64,000 nt of DNA from Nocardioides turkmenicus (lineage in GTDB: Bacteria > Actinomycetota > Actinomycetes > Propionibacteriales > Nocardioidaceae): positions 62,001 through 126,000 of the forward strand of contig NZ_JAALAA010000007.1 in assembly GCF_011045035.1 (NCBI RefSeq), given 5' to 3'. The notes beneath the pieces were generated by a model, which saw only the letters and a list, made by a program, of their open reading frames with translations, did no database searches and was not told where the DNA came from. Both the position numbers and the translations under genes were made by a program. Every line of letters starts with the position of its first letter. The first letter of the stretch is position 1. This document shows positions 34,408 to 44,188 of this stretch, piece after piece.

Positions 34408-34425
34408 TCCCCCAAATGGGGGATT
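34408..34425. promoter_or_regulatory. EPS-locus dyad, site 10
   Basis: The sequence TCCCCCAAATGGGGGATT has perfect CCCCC-AAAT-GGGGG arms. A -10-like TAATGT (34464-34469) for the phosphatase gene lies 38 bases downstream, a placement that would suit an activator site. Confidence 0.6.
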
Positions 34426-34553
34426 GATCTCCGGTCGGTTCCTGGAGGCGTACGCCGACTGCGTAATGTCTGTCCGTCACGTTCGGGGGTTGGCTGCGTG
34501 GATGAGCGATTCCATGCTCCAGAATCGTTCGGCAAACTCGAAGGTAGGCAGGG

Positions 34554-35258
34554 ATGGACACCGCGACGATCCTGGTCGTCTGCACCGGGAACGTACGACG
34601 ATCCCCGGCGATCGAGGCGATGCTCCGTGAAGGCGTCGGCCAGATCGGCGGGCTCGCGCGCCACGGCATCAACGTGATCTCGGCCGGCAGCGAGGCGCTC
34701 GAGGGCTACGACATGGACCCGATGATCGCCTCCGAGGTCGCCCTCGCCGGCACCCGGCTGACCAGGCACCAGGCCTACCCCCTCGACGTCGCCGACATCG
34801 AGAGCGCCGACCTGATCATCACCGCCGAGCGCTCGCACCGCAGCGAGGTCGCCAAGCTGGTGCCGTCGGCGGTCAAGCGCACCTTCACGCTCGTCGAGAT
34901 CGCCGCGCTCAGCGACCTGTTGGGGCGCACCGCCCTGGGCGGGCCGGCGGGTTCGGAGGCGGATGCGGCCACCCGGCTGCGTACGCTGGTCCAGCTCGCC
35001 CCGCTGCAGAAGGCCCGCCGGCGGGTCCGTCGTCCGTCCGACGACGACCTCGCCGACCTGAAGAAGCGGTCACCGCGCGAGGCGCGCCGGCTCGTCACCG
35101 AGGCGCGTGGCCACGTCGAGACGCTGCTGAAGGTGCTGGAGCCGAGCCTGTCCCTGGTCAGCAAGCCCCAGCGGCCTGCTCCGGCGATCCCCTCGCCCGC
35201 CGCCCCGGTCGAGTCGACCCAGCCGCGCTCGGTGCACTCCACCCGGTCGGCGGGTTGA
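34554..35258 (+). CDS. Low-molecular-weight protein tyrosine phosphatase-like protein
   Basis: This 234-residue protein carries a C-x5-R-S P-loop (CTGNVRRSP; Cys10, Arg16, Ser17) at the N-terminus, as in low-molecular-weight phosphatases such as Wzb and CpsB partners. Two features are odd: the usual second P-loop cysteine is replaced by Arg15, and the conserved DP general-acid motif near the C-terminal side reads LADLKKRSP, with no proline after the aspartate. About 55 extra residues, Pro/Ser-rich, follow the domain. It probably dephosphorylates the divergent BY-kinase, perhaps with altered activity. Its promoter has dyad site 10. It marks the right end of the polysaccharide regulon. Confidence 0.75.
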   Translation: MDTATILVVCTGNVRRSPAIEAMLREGVGQIGGLARHGINVISAGSEALEGYDMDPMIASEVALAGTRLTRHQAYPLDVADIESADLIITAERSHRSEVAKLVPSAVKRTFTLVEIAALSDLLGRTALGGPAGSEADAATRLRTLVQLAPLQKARRRVRRPSDDDLADLKKRSPREARRLVTEARGHVETLLKVLEPSLSLVSKPQRPAPAIPSPAAPVESTQPRSVHSTRSAG

Positions 35259-35295
35259 CCGCAGGCGGTTTGTCGCACTCGATTTTCATGGCGAA

Positions 35296-35310
35296 GTTAG
35301 GGTTGCCTAC
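35296..35310 (+). promoter_or_regulatory. Iron-box-like operator at a leaderless promoter
   Basis: GTTAGGGTTGCCTAC directly abuts the ATG at 35311. It resembles one half to two-thirds of the DtxR/IdeR box (TTAGGTTAGGCTAACCTAA) and would cover the -10 region of a leaderless transcript. Repression under iron-replete conditions is inferred from the site and from the gene's function. Confidence 0.5.
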
Positions 35311-36108
35311 ATGAACCGTCCCGCGAAGCCCGAGACCGTCCTCGTCGTCACCGCCACCCGGCGGCTGAGTCCGACGATGATCCGGGTGAGCTTCCGCTCC
35401 GAGGACCTCGGCGCCTTCTCGTCGAGCGTGTTCACCGACCGCTACGTGAAGCTCGCCATCCCGGCCGAGCACAGTCCGCATGAGAGCGGCGCGGTGATCC
35501 GCACCTACACCGCGCTCAACCCCTCGGTCGAGGACGGCACCCTCGACATCGACTTCGTCGTCCACGGCACCGAGGGGTACGCCGGTCCCTGGGCCGCCGC
35601 GGCCCAGCCCGGTGACACCCTCACCGCTCTCGGCCCGGGCGGCGCCTACGCGCCCGACCCGGAGGCCGACTGGCACCTGCTGGCCGGTGACGAGACCGCC
35701 CTGCCCGCGATCCGCGCCGCCCTGGCCGCGCTGCCCGCCGACGCCCGCGGCTACGCGATCATCGACGTACCGACCACCGGCCTCGAGCAGCCCCTCGACC
35801 ACCCCGCGGGTGTCGAGGTGACCTGGCTGGTCACCGGCGGTCACGCCCACCACGCCGCCGAGGACGCGGAGGGTCACGAGCAGCCCCTCGTCACCGCCGT
35901 CCGCGCGCTGCCCTGGCTCGAGGGCCGCGTCCACGCCTTCGTCCACGGCGAGGCCGCCGTCACCATGCACGGCATCCGCCCCTACCTCCTCAAGGAGCGC
36001 GGCGTACCGAAGGCCGACCTCTCCATCTCCGGCTACTGGCGCCGCGGCCGCACCGAGGAGACCTTCCGCGAGTGGAAGCGCGAGCTCGCCGCCGTCGAGT
36101 CCGCCTGA
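35311..36108 (+). CDS. Siderophore-interacting protein (FAD-dependent ferric-siderophore reductase)
   Basis: This 265-residue protein has an FAD-binding beta-barrel (about 1-120; IRTYTALNPS matches the RxYT/S flavin motif) and a C-terminal NAD(P)H-binding-like domain (about 125-260) with LLAGDETALPAIRAAL and the family-typical GYWRRGRTEE end. It reduces Fe(III)-siderophore complexes in the cytoplasm to release iron. It begins at an ATG directly behind an iron-box-like sequence with no room for a ribosome-binding site, so the message is leaderless. It stands alone; downstream is a 32-bp-periodic repeat array. Confidence 0.9.
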   Translation: MNRPAKPETVLVVTATRRLSPTMIRVSFRSEDLGAFSSSVFTDRYVKLAIPAEHSPHESGAVIRTYTALNPSVEDGTLDIDFVVHGTEGYAGPWAAAAQPGDTLTALGPGGAYAPDPEADWHLLAGDETALPAIRAALAALPADARGYAIIDVPTTGLEQPLDHPAGVEVTWLVTGGHAHHAAEDAEGHEQPLVTAVRALPWLEGRVHAFVHGEAAVTMHGIRPYLLKERGVPKADLSISGYWRRGRTEETFREWKRELAAVESA

Positions 36109-36110
36109 CC

Positions 36111-36327
36111 GCCGAGCCGGCGCGTCTGTCCTGCCCAAAGCGGTCGACCCGGCGCATCTGTCCCGCCGCAAAGGCTCGAGTCGGCGTGTCTGTCTCGCCG
36201 TAGAGGGTCGAGTCGGCGCGTCTGTCCCGCCGACGTTCTGAGACAGATGCGCCGACTCGACCCTGAATTGCGGGGCAGACGTGCCGAGTCGGCCGCTGAT
36301 CTTGAGACAGATGCGCCGACTCGGCGG
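36111..36327. repeat. 32-bp-periodic inverted repeat array, copy A
   Basis: Seven units of about 25 bases share the core GTCGAGTCGGCGCGTCTGTC. Four run forward, starting at 36111, 36143, 36175 and 36207, exactly 32 bases apart; three run in reverse from 36237, 36269 and 36303. The short spacers of about seven bases differ. The fourth and fifth units form a hairpin with stems of about 20 bases. It fills the gap between two convergent genes. A second array with the same core is at 56085. Confidence 0.85.
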
Positions 36328-36331
36328 GGTT

Positions 36332-37210
36332 TCAGGTGCCGTTCTCAGAGAAGTGCTGGTAGTCCTTCAGCGAGTTCCAGTCGCCGCCCCACTCCCAGCC
36401 GATGTCGGCGAACGCCTGGACGACCACGTCGTCCGGGTGGATCATCCCCGGCGCTTTCCGGGAGCGGTCCAGGTACCAGCGGGCGAGCTCGGGGATGACG
36501 CGGTCGCCCTTGACGTACGGGTTCTGGAAGGTGTTGATGTCGATCGCCAGGCCGTAGGCGTGCTGGGAGAACGAGGTCTGGCCCACCGAGGGGCGGCAGA
36601 CGAAGCCGCCGGTGCCGTTGCCGTCGCCGGTCGGCGGCGCATCCAGGGCCGCCTTCGTGGTGATGTCCATCTGCTCGATCGGGAACCTCGCCTCGTAGAG
36701 GCGCCGGAAGACCCCGACGACGTCCTCGGCGACCCGGGCGTTGATCAGCATCTCGCCGGTGTGGCGGGCGCCGTCGAAGCCCCAGAACGTCATGCGTACC
36801 CAGGCCAGCTCCTGCCGCGAGACCGGACACCCGGGCGCCCAGGTCGAGCGCGCGATCACGTCGTCCGGCGCGACGTCGACCTCGGCCGCGAAGCCGTCGC
36901 CGGGAAGCATCGGCAGCATGTCGGGCAGCGTCCACGCCCGGTTGCGCAGCTCCGGCGGCGTCGGCCCGGCGATCCCGTAGCCCTCCGCGTCCTCCTTCAG
37001 CACCCGGGTGCCGAGCCACGGCGGCGGCACCGACCCTGGCTTCGGGGCGGCCGGAGAAGACGAAGGTACGTCGCTGGGTGACGGTGTCGCCGAGGCCGTC
37101 GCCGACTCGGTCGACGGCGCAGGACTGGGTTCCGCGCCGGGCTCCCCGCCGCACCCAGCGAGCACGAGCGCGAGGGCCGCCAGCGCGGCGGCGTACGTCC
37201 CGGTTCTCAC
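36332..37210 (-). CDS. M15 family D-alanyl-D-alanine carboxypeptidase lipoprotein
   Basis: This 292-residue protein starts at GTG 37210 with a 19-residue signal peptide and a lipobox, LVLAGC, followed by a Pro/Ser/Thr-rich tether (about 22-65) and a peptidase M15 domain (about 110-290). The zinc ligands are visible in SQHAYGLAIDI (the SxHxxGxAxD motif), and a C-terminal DYQHF histidine completes the site. It would be attached to the outer membrane face and trim D-Ala-D-Ala ends of peptidoglycan. The frame is open to 37249, but that start would overlap the TetR gene and bury the signal peptide. Confidence 0.8.
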   Translation of the reverse strand: MRTGTYAAALAALALVLAGCGGEPGAEPSPAPSTESATASATPSPSDVPSSSPAAPKPGSVPPPWLGTRVLKEDAEGYGIAGPTPPELRNRAWTLPDMLPMLPGDGFAAEVDVAPDDVIARSTWAPGCPVSRQELAWVRMTFWGFDGARHTGEMLINARVAEDVVGVFRRLYEARFPIEQMDITTKAALDAPPTGDGNGTGGFVCRPSVGQTSFSQHAYGLAIDINTFQNPYVKGDRVIPELARWYLDRSRKAPGMIHPDDVVVQAFADIGWEWGGDWNSLKDYQHFSENGT

Positions 37211-37230
37211 CGTTCCATTCAACCCGGTGG

Positions 37231-37830
37231 TCAAGCCGCTGCCGGCCAAGCGTTCATCGCGACCGTGGCCAATGCGCGCAGCTCGGCACGCGTCGCGCCG
37301 TCGATGGCCTGCACCGACATCCCCTGGATCACGGCGCCGACGAGGCGGGCGAGGGCGGCGGCGTCGGTCTCCGGGGGGAGCTCGCCGTCGTCGACTGCCC
37401 GCCGCAGCCGTTGCTCGATCGAGTCGAGCGTCTGCGCCCGCATCTTCGCCGGCCGGGTGGCGACCGCGCGCTGCGCGGCGCCCACGCCTAGAGCGGCCGT
37501 CGAGATCATGCAGCCCGGTGGCAGCCCGCCCTCGCTGAACCGGTCGGCCGCGTCGAGCAGAAACTCCGCGACGGCCTCGCGGGCCGGGCCGTCGGGTCGC
37601 AGCACGGCGCCGTGCTCGCTGGCGTAGCGCTCGAGCGCCGACTGGTAGAGCGCCTCCTTGGAGCCGAACGCCCCGTAGAGGCTCGGTGCCTTGAGCCCGG
37701 TCGCCGACTCGAGCGTCGTGACGCTCGTCCCTTCGTAACCGTGCTCCCAGAACGCCCGCATCGCAGCGTCGAGCACCGCGTCCTCGTCGAAGGAGCGCGG
37801 TCGTCCGCGGGAGGTCTTGCGCATTTCCAT
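37231..37830 (-). CDS. TetR family regulator divergent from an SDR gene
   Basis: This 199-residue regulator has the TetR helix-turn-helix near residues 15-60 (AFWEHGYEGTSVTTLESATG then KAPSLYGAFGSKEALY) and a C-terminal ligand-binding region of the TetR_C_16 type, with GCMISTAAL. The tandem start ATG (37830, 37824) faces the SDR gene across 64 bases that hold an inverted repeat, TAACGATC...GATCGTTA. It probably represses itself and the SDR gene and responds to a small substrate of that enzyme. The lipoprotein gene follows 20 bases downstream and may be co-transcribed. Confidence 0.85.
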   Translation of the reverse strand: MEMRKTSRGRPRSFDEDAVLDAAMRAFWEHGYEGTSVTTLESATGLKAPSLYGAFGSKEALYQSALERYASEHGAVLRPDGPAREAVAEFLLDAADRFSEGGLPPGCMISTAALGVGAAQRAVATRPAKMRAQTLDSIEQRLRRAVDDGELPPETDAAALARLVGAVIQGMSVQAIDGATRAELRALATVAMNAWPAAA

Positions 37831-37875
37831 AACGATCCCTACATTATCTTCCGAGAGTTATTTTATCGATCGTTA
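37830..37875. promoter_or_regulatory. Inverted repeat between TetR and SDR genes
   Basis: The eight-base arms TAACGATC (37830-37837) and GATCGTTA (37868-37875) are perfect complements, separated by 30 AT-rich bases (ACATTATC, TTATTTTATC) that would hold both -10 regions. This is a likely TetR operator with two half-sites. Confidence 0.45.
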
Positions 37876-37894
37876 CAGAAATGGAGTGGGAGAG

Positions 37895-38650
37895 ATGACC
37901 AGGAACGCACTCGTCACCGGAGCCTCGCGCGGGATCGGCCGCGCCATCGCCGTGCGTCTGGCCGCCGACGGCGTCGGCCTGCTGGGCATCCACTACGGCT
38001 CGAACCGCGCCGCCGCCGAGGAGACCGCCCGGCTCGTGGAGGCGGCCGGAGCCCGGGCGGTCCTGATCGAGGCCGACCTCGGGAAGGACGGGGCGCAGGC
38101 GGCCGCCGACATCGCGGAGGCCTGGGCCGAGGCGGCACTCGCAGCGGAGGACGGCTTCGACATCCTGGTCAACAACGCCGGCATCAACGGCAACCAGGAG
38201 CTCCACGAGCTCGAGCCCGACACCGCCCGCCGCGTCCTCGAGGTCAACCTGATCGCGCCGATGTTCCTGACGCAGGCGATCGTCGCGCGGATGCGCGAGG
38301 GCGGCCGGGTGATCAACGTGTCGACCGGATACACCCGGGTGGCGGCGCCGACCCATCTCGCGTACGCCGCCGCCAAGGCGGGCATCAACAACCTCACCCG
38401 GGCGCTGGCCGCGCCGGTCGCGGCGCGCGGAGCGACCGTCAACGCGGTCCTTCCCGGGGTGATCGAGACCGACATCAACGCCGACTGGATCAACCTGCCC
38501 GGACCGCGGGCGCAGGCCGAGCAGCTGTCGGTGTTCGGCCGGATCGGCACGGCCGAGGACGTCGCCGACGCCGTCGGGTTCCTCGCCTCGCCGCAGGCGC
38601 GCTGGGTCACCGGCGAGACGCTCGACGTGACCGGCGGCTCGGCGCTCTGA
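37895..38650 (+). CDS. Short-chain dehydrogenase/reductase (SDR)
   Basis: This 251-residue classical SDR has the cofactor motif TGASRGIG at residues 8-15, NNAGI near residue 88, the Ser of NVSTGYT, and the catalytic Tyr-x3-Lys (YAAAK). It ends with the family-typical VTGETLDVTGGSAL. It oxidises or reduces an alcohol/ketone using NAD(P)(H); the nearest families include 3-oxoacyl-ACP reductase-like enzymes, but FabG itself is unlikely given the isolated regulator-paired setting. A GGGAG ribosome-binding site precedes the ATG at 37895. It is divergent from its probable TetR regulator. Confidence 0.85.
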   Translation: MTRNALVTGASRGIGRAIAVRLAADGVGLLGIHYGSNRAAAEETARLVEAAGARAVLIEADLGKDGAQAAADIAEAWAEAALAAEDGFDILVNNAGINGNQELHELEPDTARRVLEVNLIAPMFLTQAIVARMREGGRVINVSTGYTRVAAPTHLAYAAAKAGINNLTRALAAPVAARGATVNAVLPGVIETDINADWINLPGPRAQAEQLSVFGRIGTAEDVADAVGFLASPQARWVTGETLDVTGGSAL

Positions 38651-38654
38651 ATCG

Positions 38655-38676
38655 GCTTGACTTCGAGCGTGCTCTA
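38655..38676 (+). promoter_or_regulatory. MerR-type promoter/operator of the merR gene
   Basis: CTTGACTTCGAGCGTGCTCT contains a TTGACT -35 box and, 19 bases on, GACACT as -10. The stretched 19-base spacing with a dyad in the spacer is the mark of MerR-activated promoters. A matching element lies upstream of the aldo/keto reductase gene. Confidence 0.6.
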
Positions 38677-38693
38677 ACCGGGACACTGAAGGC

Positions 38694-39125
38694 ATGACGT
38701 CCCACGGACTCAGCATCGCCGAGGTGGCCGAGCGGACCGGCCTGACCGCACACACGCTGCGCTACTACGAACGCGACGGGCTGATGCTCGACGTCGGCCG
38801 CAACGGCTCGGGCCACCGCGCCTACACCGAGGACGACCTCGGCTGGATCACTCTCATCACCAGGCTGCGCTCGACCGGCATGCCGATCCGGGAGATCCGG
38901 CGCTACGCCGAGCTGGTCCGGTCCGGCGCGGGCAACGAGGCCGACCGGCTCGCCCTGCTGCGCGCACACCGCGACCGGGTGCGCGCGCAGCTCGCCGAGA
39001 CGGCCCGCCATCTGGAGGCGATCGAGTTCAAGGTGGAGTACTACGAGGCGACGGTCGGCGGCTGTGATCCCGATGCCGAGCTCATCGCCCAGCAGCGTCG
39101 AGCCGAGCCCTCTGCTCCTCGCTGA
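38694..39125 (+). CDS. MerR family regulator
   Basis: This 143-residue regulator has the MerR winged helix at the N-terminus (LSIAEVAERTGLTAHTLRYY, then ERDGLM) and a dimerisation helix (about 80-120). There is no conserved cysteine set for metals, so it is of the type that responds to organic compounds. Its promoter and that of the convergent aldo/keto reductase gene carry the same TTGACTTCGAGCG element, so it probably activates both. The 3' ends of the two genes overlap by 44 bases. Confidence 0.9.
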   Translation: MTSHGLSIAEVAERTGLTAHTLRYYERDGLMLDVGRNGSGHRAYTEDDLGWITLITRLRSTGMPIREIRRYAELVRSGAGNEADRLALLRAHRDRVRAQLAETARHLEAIEFKVEYYEATVGGCDPDAELIAQQRRAEPSAPR

Positions 39126-40092
39126 GCTCCAGGTCCACGGCCGCCAGGCTCTCGTCGAGCTGGGCGACCGACGACGCCCCGACCAGCGGGATCACCGGGA
39201 GCGAGTCGCCGAGCATCCAGGCCAGCACCACCTGGTTGCGGGTCGCGCCGGTCTCCGCGGCGACCTCGTCGAGCACCTGGAGTCGCGCGGTGGTCCCAGG
39301 GTGGTCGTACGCACGATCGAGAGGCTTGGACGGATTCGTGTAGGCCCCGCTGAGCAGCGGTGTGTACGCCACCAGCGTCAGCCCCGGCGTCGCCCGCACG
39401 TAGGCGAGCAGGGAGGCGTCGGCCACGCCGATCTCACCGTCGACCGAGAGCCGTGGGTCGGGAATGTCCGTCCGCGGACGCAGGTAGGTGTGGTGATACT
39501 GCAGCACGCTCGGCCGCGCCGCCTCCGGGTTGACCGCCCGGGCCCGCTCGACCTGCCAGGACCAGTGGTTGCTCAGCCCGAACTGGCCGACGACACCGTC
39601 CTTCACGAGCGCGGCGAAGCCGGCGGCGTACTCCTCCAGCGGCACCCCGTTCATGTCCGGCACGTGCGCGTAGTAGAGGTCGAGCCGCTCGACGCCGAGT
39701 CGTTCGCGGGAGCGGTCGGCCTGCTCGCGTACGTTCTCGGGGGCCAGTCCCTCCCAGCGCCGGTTGCGCTGGTTCTCCCAGCCGTTCTCGACGCGCTCGA
39801 CGACATCCGTCGGGCGCGCGCCGACCTTGGTGGCGATGACGAGCTCGTCGCCGATGCCACGGTCGCGGCGCCACTGACCGAGCGTGGTCTCGCTCTCGCC
39901 GCCCTGGGTGCCGTTGGCCCAGTAGGCGTAGTTGTTGGAGGTGTCGACGAAGGTGCCGCCGGCCTCGACGAAGCGGTCGAGGATGTCATAGGAGGTCGAG
40001 ACGTCCGTGTCCGTGCCGAACCGCATCACGCCGAGCGCGAGCTTGCTGACGCGCCGGGAGCCGGCGCCTGATCCGATGGTCGTGTATCGCAT
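39082..40092 (-). CDS. Aldo/keto reductase under MerR control
   Basis: This 336-residue NADPH-dependent reductase has the AKR barrel signatures: catalytic Asp and Tyr in DTSNNYAYW, the Lys in VIATKVGA, and the His in YYAHVPDMN. The NADPH-binding segment near the C-terminus includes LVGASSVAQLDESL. It reduces aldehydes or ketones; the true substrate is not evident. I use the ATG at 40092; a GTG at 40101 is also in frame. Its promoter contains TTGACTTCGAGCGCGCGC in the same form as the merR promoter, so the two genes make one regulon. Confidence 0.85.
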   Translation of the reverse strand: MRYTTIGSGAGSRRVSKLALGVMRFGTDTDVSTSYDILDRFVEAGGTFVDTSNNYAYWANGTQGGESETTLGQWRRDRGIGDELVIATKVGARPTDVVERVENGWENQRNRRWEGLAPENVREQADRSRERLGVERLDLYYAHVPDMNGVPLEEYAAGFAALVKDGVVGQFGLSNHWSWQVERARAVNPEAARPSVLQYHHTYLRPRTDIPDPRLSVDGEIGVADASLLAYVRATPGLTLVAYTPLLSGAYTNPSKPLDRAYDHPGTTARLQVLDEVAAETGATRNQVVLAWMLGDSLPVIPLVGASSVAQLDESLAAVDLELSEEQRARLDAAGR

Positions 40093-40106
40093 ACCGTCCA
40101 CGCTCC

Positions 40107-40132
40107 GCCTTCGCGCGCGCTCGAAGTCAAAC
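40107..40132 (-). promoter_or_regulatory. MerR-type promoter/operator of the aldo/keto reductase gene
   Basis: On the minus strand the sequence reads CGTTTGACTTCGAGCGCGCG, then CGAAGG. TTGACT is followed 19 bases later by GAGCGT, the same spacing and -35/spacer start as the merR promoter at 38655. Confidence 0.55.
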
Positions 40133-40198
40133 GTCTTTACGAGTGTCTCCTAGACTGGGTCCGCACCCCCTGTTCTTCCCGGCCGGGGGCTCTCGTGC

Positions 40199-43795
<3,597 letters not shown>

Positions 43796-43809
43796 ACAAC
43801 GCGCATCTT

Positions 43810-43854
43810 TGTGAGGGTTCCGTTGCAACGTACGGCTGTAACGGAACCCTCACA
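43810..43854. promoter_or_regulatory. Perfect 15-base inverted repeat upstream of hipBA
   Basis: TGTGAGGGTTCCGTT (43810-43824) is the exact reverse complement of AACGGAACCCTCACA (43840-43854), with a 15-base loop. There is no T-run, so a terminator for mfd is possible but not typical. Its place 47 bases before the hipB start, just ahead of a -10-like AAATATGAT stretch, suits an autoregulatory HipB operator. Confidence 0.5.
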
Positions 43855-43900
43855 GGCTGCAAATATGATGGTACCGTGGCATCGATTGCGGAGGTATTCC

Positions 43901-44188
43901 ATGGAGATACACGCACTGCAAGACCTCATGTCGATGGTGGCGACCCGCCGTCGAGACCTGTCCTGGACCCAGGCCGAGCTCGCTACGCGTGCCGGTGTGT
44001 CACGTCGGTGGGTCTCGCTGTTCGAGTCGGGCCATGAAAAGGCGGAGGTCGGTCGCGTTCTTGCTGTGCTCGACGCGCTGGGGGTGAGGCTGGAGGCGGA
44101 CACTGGAGACGGCACCGGCTCCACGCCCGTCGAGGACATGCCGGATCTGCGCGCCGCGCTCGATGACTACTACGCCGGCGACTCCTGA
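43901..44188 (+). CDS. hipB: HipB-like antitoxin (XRE family)
   Basis: This 95-residue protein has an XRE helix-turn-helix (about 20-60; LSWTQAELATRAGVSRRWVS, then LFESGHEKAE) and an acidic C-terminal tail. It directly precedes a HipA kinase gene, sharing one base with it (TGATG), the usual antitoxin-toxin arrangement. GGAGG stands six bases before the ATG at 43901; the frame upstream is noise. HipB neutralises HipA and represses the operon, probably through the 15-base inverted repeat at 43810-43854. AT-richer codon use than the flanking backbone suggests horizontal gain. Confidence 0.85.
   Translation: MEIHALQDLMSMVATRRRDLSWTQAELATRAGVSRRWVSLFESGHEKAEVGRVLAVLDALGVRLEADTGDGTGSTPVEDMPDLRAALDDYYAGDS

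Noticed and set aside
1..35258. Exosortase or PEP-CTERM-type genes to go with the ligase/decarboxylase pair
   Set aside because: None of the membrane proteins shows an exosortase Cys-Arg-His set and no protein ends in a PEP/VPEP-TM-Arg signal. They may lie beyond the left edge.
36111..36327. Possible CRISPR array (regular repeats with spacers)
   Set aside because: The repeat units switch orientation in the middle, spacers are only about seven bases long, and no cas gene is present.
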